From NCBI RefSeq assembly GCF_051106095.1, contig NC_135791.1, forward strand, positions 5,900,501 to 5,964,500: DNA of 64,000 bases. Direction: 5' to 3'. The DNA is from Pogona vitticeps (lineage: Eukaryota; Chordata; Lepidosauria; Squamata; Agamidae). Under the pieces are notes generated by a model. It searched no databases. It saw only the letters and a list, made by a program, of their open reading frames with translations, and had not been told where the DNA came from. The translations under genes were made by a program, and so were the position numbers. This document shows, piece after piece, positions 58,091 to 64,000 of this stretch. Numbering within the stretch: the stretch's first letter is position 1; the number at the start of each line of letters is the position of its first letter.

Positions 58091-58117
58091 GCCTTCTTCT
58101 TCTTCTTCTTCTTCTTC
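58091..58117. repeat. TTC run in the orphan CpG island
   Basis: About nine TTC units followed by a C run. Confidence 0.85.
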
Positions 58118-59311
58118 CCCCCCCCCCGGGACGACAAGTTCCAGAATCCGCGGCTAGGGGATTCTGGGTCTTGTAGTGACCCCCTCCCCCCAAAAAAAGG
58201 ACCGCTGAGCCAGCTCTTCTCCCCAGGAGACCTTCGCCGGAGGGTCCGGGATCCCGAAAGCCCCCGATCGGATTTTTCCTCCCTGGGTGGGAGAAGCCCC
58301 TTCGCTGCACCGCCGCCCCCATCGTTTTAAACCGGGGGGGCGGTCGGTCAGTCATCACCTGGAGATGGGTCGCGCTCACCTGGGTCAGTGGACAGGTGAG
58401 GGAGGAGCGACGCGTGCCCCAGGTCAAAGGACAACACTCCCCTCTCTCTTTTTGGGGACTACACTTCCCATTATCCCCTAGCCGGCTTTTGTTCGCTGAG
58501 CGTAGGAGCGGCGAGGGGCGAAAAAAGTAACTTTTCCAAGGTTGGCGTTCCTTGCCCGTGTGGGAGAGAGGCTTGGGACGGGAGGTGACTTCCTGGCTTC
58601 AGTTTATAACAACAGAAGGACCCGCGTTGCAAGTTTATACTGACATAACCAGGACTTCTGTGGCCCCCTGAAGCTGGCGCCGTTCCTCTTTTGGCACAAG
58701 CCCCCGGGACTCGGAACCTTAGTTTATGGATTGCCTTGAATTGCTTAGACACGGGCTTGCCTGGAGATGAGATCCTGCCTCCTGGTTAGGGGACCCCCAC
58801 CCTGGATCCTCCCCGCTTGAAGGGCTGAGAGGACCAGCTGTGTGGCGTTGAGCCCTCTGTTCATGCTCAGAGCTACCCTTGGCATTCTCGCCGGTCGAAG
58901 TACCTGGCTGCAGGTGGCAAAGTGGGCCGCTGGCCCCTTCTGGGGATCCTGAGGATTTGAGTCATTTTTTCAGGACATGTCCAAGTTCTGTTTTGGAGAT
59001 AGAGAATTAATTATCATTGTTTAGTCTGAATCTGGATTGCGGCACAGTCTCCCACAGAGACTTTTCTTGTCTGGAGTCATTTTTTAACTCAGGAGGTCAA
59101 AATAATTTATATTTATGAGCCTATTTATTAACCTAGTCTCCAGCCGAGAGCCAACCATTTAAGTGGCAGAAAGGAAAACACAAATGGAATCGGGCAACAC
59201 AACAAAATACAGCTGGCTAAAATGGTGGCTGGCGTTTTTGAATAACAATGGCAATAACAGTAATAATGCCAGTCAATGCTTTTGCAGTTTTGATTGACTG
59301 TGCCTGTTTTA

Positions 59312-59339
59312 CTACTACTACTACTACTACTACTACAAT

Positions 59340-59375
<36 letters not shown>
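59312..59375. repeat. ACT then ACA trinucleotide runs
   Basis: ACT units (59312-59336) followed by ACA units (59342-59373), directly before unnamed repeat copy 3. Confidence 0.9.
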
Positions 59376-59382
59376 AATAGTA

Positions 59383-59520
59383 AGGCTTAGTCAATCAAAA
59401 TTATAAAAATATTGACTGGTATTACATAACACATGCAAGTTTTAACCAAAATACTGTTAAATACTGTATTGACATAATATACAGTACTATATGCTTTTCC
59501 TAATATTGTCATTTTTTGTA
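59383..59520 (+). repeat. Unnamed 120-bp repeat, copy 3
   Basis: GCTTAGTCAATCAAAATTAT, GGTATTACATAACACATGCA, AGTTTTAACCAAAATAC and TTTTCCTAATATTGTCAT. An ACA microsatellite lies just before it. Confidence 0.65.
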
Positions 59521-59655
59521 GCTCTCATGGTATTCTTTCTGAAATCTGCAAGTGCTTGTAGCACTTCTTATCATAGTTGTGAAATTTCTTATTGTAGTAG
59601 TTGTAGTAGTAGTAGTTTGTTATTATTATTAGTAGCAGTATTACTATTATTATTA

Positions 59656-59735
59656 ATCGAGTCCCCTGTCAAGAAAGCCCAGTGGGGAATCGAACTCGTG
59701 ACCTCTGCCTGAGCCATTCAGCTATCCAGTCCTGC
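59656..59735 (-). mobile_element. tRNA-SINE fragment, reverse
   Basis: CCAGTGGGGAATCGAACTCG and TGAGCCATTCAGCTATCCAG are the reversed B box and head. A TTA-rich run precedes it. Confidence 0.6.
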
Positions 59736-61071
59736 ACCTGCTTACTTCCTGGGAGGCCCAGCGAACTCAGGATGACTTCCTTCCAAGCAGAGCGATAAGC
59801 TTGCTGCATGCGATCTTTGAAGGTTAATTTTATTGCTTTCTATGTAGGAATTACGCCAGGGAGAGGGACGAGTCTGTTTGGAAACCCCCGTAGGGTTGGA
59901 AGTGGGGTTTTCCCCTCCTTCCCTGGCCATTTATCTGTTTCTGGTGGTGTAGAGTTTGGTGGTTTTGTGTCTTGACTTTATGGTCTTCCAGTCACTATCT
60001 CTTTCAACCATTGTGTGTGTTGCTGCTTTTTCTTCGAAATCTGATTATGCATCTTTTTTTGGATGGCGTCGTCCGATTTTGGCATCATCTGATTTGTATA
60101 TGCAAAGGGAAGGCTGACCTGCGGCCGAGGCTTTGAAGAGTTACTTTTTAAAGTCCAGCTCTTGTCCTGTGGCAAGAGGTTCTCACACAGGACTCTGAAT
60201 ACCTCAATAAAATCAGAGCTTGGAAGAATTTCCCCTAAGGGGAATATAGAGAGTCGGAAGTCAGAAAATGGAACAAAACTTTTCCAAGCTCTGTTAGAAT
60301 TCAAGGCAACCGGCCGACCTTCCCCACCCCTTTGCTCCCGATTTTTGGGGTGCCTTATTTCATGTGTCTTCTTGCTGGTGAATTTGTAACTTTTTCGATC
60401 TGAGGGTTTCATGGATCACAAAGCAAGGGTTGATCTGAGGAACAACTGGGGAGGGGGGGAACACCTGCCACGCAGGTCACAAATGTAGGTTGCTTGTCAA
60501 CAGAGAAACAATGAATGGGATTTGAACGACCAACTGAGCATTGGAGACTGGCCCACGGACTTCAAAAATCCTTTAAAATGCCACCGGGCTCTCTGCACGG
60601 CTGTTGTGCTAGTCTCGGCTCCAGAGTAGACCCGTCGGATCGATGGCTGAATAGGAAGTCAACCCTTACGTCAACCCAGTTGAATCAACGGTTTACTCCG
60701 GTTGAGACTAGCAGTGAGGTTACGCGGTGTGGTTTGGTTTGTTACCTGCTGACAAGTTCAAGATTATATGAAGCATGATCAGCGATACAGACCACGTTGT
60801 GTAATTAAAATCCGAGCAATTTCCCCATGTTCGTGCACTCTATGTCATGTGCTGTTCAGTTGATTTCTCCATAGGGTGACCCAAATAAGGTTTCCTAGGT
60901 GTAGGAGATATTTAAGGAGCGGTTTACTAGTGCCCTGCCTGTAAATTTTTGAACCTAAGTCTGCCGAGTCCTAATCCATTACTGCATGAATTATTGCAAC
61001 ATATTGGGAATAAAATACTGGTCATTGTTTAAAGATTTTTTTTTTTGCAAACCACATAGTCTGTTCTAATG

Positions 61072-61150
61072 AAGTGGTTCTCAGCTGCCCGGGGTTTCTG
61101 GGAGTTGTAGTCCAAGAATACCCAGGTGACCCACAGCTGGGAATTACTGT
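61072..61150. mobile_element. Short hAT-like repeat
   Basis: AGTGGTTCTCAGCTG near the left faces CAGCTGGGAATTACTG on the right, with GGGAGTTGTAGTCCAAGAA between. It belongs to the family of 4451-4566. Confidence 0.5.
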
Positions 61151-61544
61151 TGTGGTGCATAGATTAGGCACCTTGTGGGTTTCATGCCTTGGATAAGAGA
61201 TCGGTTTGCTAGTCTTACAGTTGCTCTCTCTGTTTTTCCTCTCTGTTTGCCCTTCTTTTTCTCCTAAATGGTGAATCGGATGGAGATAAGTCACCTTTGG
61301 AAAGGTGAGCTATGAATTAGTATAGCAGTGTTATCAGAGGAAGACTGTGCTGTGGAAAGGGGAGCGATGAGCAGAAAGTCAAAGGCGTGGCCACCTTGTC
61401 ATGGACCCTGTTGCAGTTGATTAGTAATTGAATGAATGGAGATATAACCAGCCGAACTAGGCAGTTTTATACTGTAATTGGCATTATGTATTTTTCTTAC
61501 GACAGTTTGCACATACCATAAATAAATGAGGAGATAGACTCCAA

Positions 61545-61704
<160 letters not shown>

Positions 61705-61749
61705 TATAATGTAATTTAATTTATTGTCATTGTAAGTATATACATGGTA

Positions 61750-62169
61750 CAGTGGTGCCTCGCTAGACGATAATAATCTGTTCCAGTGAAATTGCTGTTT
61801 AGCGAAATCATTGTCTAGCGAAAAGCATTTCCCCATTGGAATGCATTGAAACCTGTTTAATGCGTTCCAATGGGGAAGAATCGTCGTTGTCTAGCGAAGA
61901 TCGGCCATAGGAAAGCCGCTTTGCGAACCGACGATCAGATGTTTAAATCGTTGTCTCTTAGGTCCCGAAAACACCTGTTTTGCGAGCACGGAGGGAGCTG
62001 TCAAAATCGTTGTCTAGCGAAAATCAGTTTGCGAAGCAGGGATCAAACATTGTCCAGCGAAATTCCCCCATAGGAATCACTGTTTTGCGAATCGCTATAG
62101 CGATCGCAAAAAGCCAATGTCTAGCGAAAAAACTGTCATGCGGGGTAACTGTCTAGCAAGGCACCACTG
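61750..62169. mobile_element. MITE, CTAGCGA subfamily
   Basis: Termini CAGTGGTGCCTCGCTAGACG and TCTAGCAAGGCACCACTG with TA flanks. It lies between a TAA/TGA microsatellite and a copy of the unnamed repeat (62193-62312). Confidence 0.85.
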
Positions 62170-62192
62170 TATACCTATACAACGATAATAAT

Positions 62193-62312
62193 AGCTACAA
62201 AAATGGCAATATTAGGAACAGCATACATACTGCATTGATGTTTAACAGATTTAACTTAGATTTTTAGTTAAAATTTGTATCTGTTATATAATACCAGCCA
62301 ATGTTTTACAAT
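62193..62312 (-). repeat. Unnamed 120-bp repeat, copy 4 (reverse)
   Basis: Reversed it reads GGCTGGTATTATATAACAGA, TACAAATTTTAACTAAAAAT and GCTGTTCCTAATATTGCCAT. An ACAACAACAATAAT run follows on the + strand. Confidence 0.65.
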
Positions 62313-62835
62313 AACAACAACAACAATAATAGTAATAATAATGCATTCCAGTGCCTGTTTACTTGGAAATAACTTCACTGAGCTTGGAAGCTTTTTAGAA
62401 TGTAATTTTCGTTGAAACACAAAAAGGACCACCCAATATGCTTTGTACATTTTGATTTTCTTAATAAAAGCTGTCAGCTCCACTTATTCAATGATGGGGA
62501 AAACACTTTAGAGGTATTTTTATATAGTGCACAGAATTAGCCCAGCAGTCATTTCCCTCAGTTTCTCTTATTCCTTCAGCTTTGTTTGCTGTCAACAAAT
62601 GTTTCAAATAAACTATAAATGGAAATATTTCAAAGGAACGTGCTAAATAGAACCCCAGATGATTTAAGGGATGAGAAAGGAACATGTGTGATCCAGATGT
62701 TGTTCATATTCAGTGATACAGGACAATGGGTTATGCCATTCAGAACATCTGGAGGGCCACATGTCCCCCATCCCTGATCTAGGGCATTAGAAATCTTTCT
62801 GGGAACAAGCTTTCTGGATTTTTATATGGTATGCT

Positions 62836-62925
62836 TATTTCTTTTATTCCATTTTATGTCACCTTTCTCCCAAGGATGTGCCCGAAGTGGTGTACAGCTT
62901 ATTGCATTGAAAAACAATTAAATCT
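62836..62925 (-). mobile_element. LINE 3' end fragment, reverse
   Basis: TTTATGTCACCTTTCTCCCA and GTGGTGTACAGC resemble 33509-33640. Confidence 0.35.
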
Positions 62926-63002
62926 GTGACCAGATTATATGTCTTTGGTTGTAATTAAACCTCCAGCTGCCAGCACTTAAACCAGAGGTAGGACCAGGGT
63001 GG

Positions 63003-63172
63003 ATTAAAAAAATACAGTGATTTGTTTTAAAACAAAAAAAAATCTATTTAAAGCATGACTTAAACTTAAAAATTGATTTTTAAAATTTTGATGGTAAAAA
63101 CCCCCTTAAAATTTAAAAATTTTAAATCATGATTTAAAGCGATTTAATTAAAATCAAATCCAACCAGAGGAG
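63003..63172. repeat. AT-rich palindromic repeat with GATTTAAA motifs
   Basis: GGTGGATTAAAAAAATACAG at the left, ATCATGATTTAAAGCGATTT and AATTAAAATCAAATCCAACC at the right; the ends are complementary. Confidence 0.5.
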
Positions 63173-63248
63173 GAGACATGCACATAACGTCAGGAAAAGG
63201 CTAAACTGTGTGGCTTTATTCTAGTGGCCAATTTGGACATTGCTATTA

Positions 63249-63504
63249 CCGTATTTTTCCGCGTATAAGACTATACTTTTGTCTAAAACCTTTAGACTAA
63301 AAATTGAGGCTCGTCTTATACACGGAAGTAAGCTGAGGAGAGAACAAAAACAAGTGGAGGGGAAAGCAGGGATCAAAGTGATCCTGCAGTGCTTTGATCC
63401 CTTTCCCCTTACACTTGGTAAGTCCCACTTAGATTTCTTAATTTTGGATTAGAAAAGTGGGGGTGTCTTATACATGGGGGTGTCTTATACATAGAAAAAT
63501 ACGG
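63249..63504. mobile_element. MITE with GTATAAGACTATAC termini
   Basis: Ends CCGTATTTTTCCGCGTATAA and ATACATAGAAAAATACGG are inverted, with TA flanks. It shares the middle (AAGTGGAGGGGAAA) with 43085-43344. Confidence 0.8.
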
Positions 63505-63629
63505 TATGTGATGCTAAGCCAACTCCAACTGGGCAGGCTTCACAGTGCCAGGGTGTCTTCTGAGTATTCAATAGTTCAGAGGTTGAGGTTTCTGGCTGGA
63601 AAGCAGTGCTGGGCACAGTTATGACAAGA

Positions 63630-63830
63630 ACGGCTGGAGAGCTCAGTGGTTTAAGTCTTTGGCTGTGGAGCCCGAGGTTGGGAGTTCGATTCCCCCACTG
63701 GGCCTCTTTGACAGGGGCTGGGCTGGATGACCCTTTGGGGTCCCTTTCAGCTCTGCTGTTCCAAAATTATTCCCTACCTAGAAACCTCTGGAAAAGGTCA
63801 CCATAAGTCAGAATTGACTTGATGCCACAT
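63630..63830 (+). mobile_element. tRNA-SINE, full length
   Basis: CGGCTGGAGAGCTCAGTGGT head, GGTTGGGAGTTCGATTCCCC B box, GATGACCCTTTGGGGTCCC, and the tail CCATAAGTCAGAATTGACTT. This is the best preserved copy of the commonest SINE here. Confidence 0.75.
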
Positions 63831-64000
63831 TAGCTTTAGAGCCCTTTCCTGTCATATCCCAACCCTGCACTCCCGCTCTGAACCTCCCCACACCATCTTA
63901 TTTTTGCCAAGCAAAACCAGCCCAAATCATCGAGGCAGCTTCGAGCCTTTAGTCCATACTTATTTTTAAAGGCACACCTTATGGCTAGGAGGTCAGTGGA

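Larger units (their letters stand above)
57480..58700. promoter_or_regulatory. Orphan CpG island, probable promoter of the next gene
   Basis: About 1.2 kb of GC- and CpG-rich sequence. It has two copies of CTCTGCACATGCT (57540-57552, 57643-57655), GGA/GAG runs (57710-57820), and two ZNF143/SBS-like ACTACA..TCCCA motifs, one reversed near 58160-58179 and one forward at 58457-58475. A strong + donor, GCAG|GTGAGT, lies at 57918, and a - strand donor-like CCAG|GTGAGC at about 58373-58381. In human the gene after RCAN3 is NCMAP, but no NCMAP coding exon is seen here. Confidence 0.6.

Noticed and set aside
57514-58137. 207-codon open frame on the - strand in the second CpG island
   Set aside because: Low-complexity peptide (Ser, Pro, Lys runs) from GGA and TTC repeats; no recognised domain.
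63630-63720. tRNA-like A and B boxes
   Set aside because: They belong to tRNA-derived SINEs: the cloverleaf is incomplete and a SINE body and tail follow. No functional tRNA gene is claimed.

Overview
The window looks like nuclear DNA of a squamate reptile, probably a lizard. The protein-coding content is vertebrate. The interspersed repeats fit squamates: tRNA-derived SINEs, two of them with a Bov-B-like tail as in Sauria SINEs, CR1-type LINE 3' ends, many Tigger/pogo-like MITEs with TA target sites, and abundant tetranucleotide microsatellites. The species cannot be told from the sequence alone.

Two host genes are clear, both on the + strand. (1) NIPAL3, a NIPA-family magnesium-transporter-like membrane protein: its last seven coding exons lie at 1192-12591, followed by a long 3' UTR with a good poly(A) signal at 16603. 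The earlier exons lie left of the window. (2) RCAN3, a calcineurin regulator (calcipressin 3): a CpG-island promoter and probable non-coding first exon lie near 22450-22990, and four coding exons at 32675-32869, 40309-40482, 41710-41881 and 43465-43673 give a complete 249-residue protein. The order NIPAL3-RCAN3 in the same direction matches human 1p36.11, where NCMAP follows. A second CpG island at about 57480-58700 has no recognisable coding exon and may be the promoter of the next gene.

Region by region: 1-16625, 3' half of NIPAL3; 16626-22450, repeat-rich spacer; 22450-46735, RCAN3 from promoter to a possible poly(A) site, with a 9.8-kb first intron; 46736-57480, intergenic repeats; 57480-58700, orphan CpG island; 58700-64000, repeats and simple sequence, perhaps first intron of the next gene.

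Non-coding DNA is dominated by one palindrome-prone MITE family with at least 13 copies. Its termini read CAGTGGTGCCTCGC and its inner copies of the terminal motif are repeated. There are also related Tigger-like families, several of them nested in one another or in SINEs. The most unusual structures are a Penelope-like inverted pair with hammerhead-ribozyme-like motifs about 270 bases into the NIPAL3 3' UTR, a 72-bp near-perfect palindrome in RCAN3 intron 2, and an unnamed repeat family of about 120 bp present four times. No retrovirus, LTR element, CRISPR array, rRNA or functional tRNA gene was seen.
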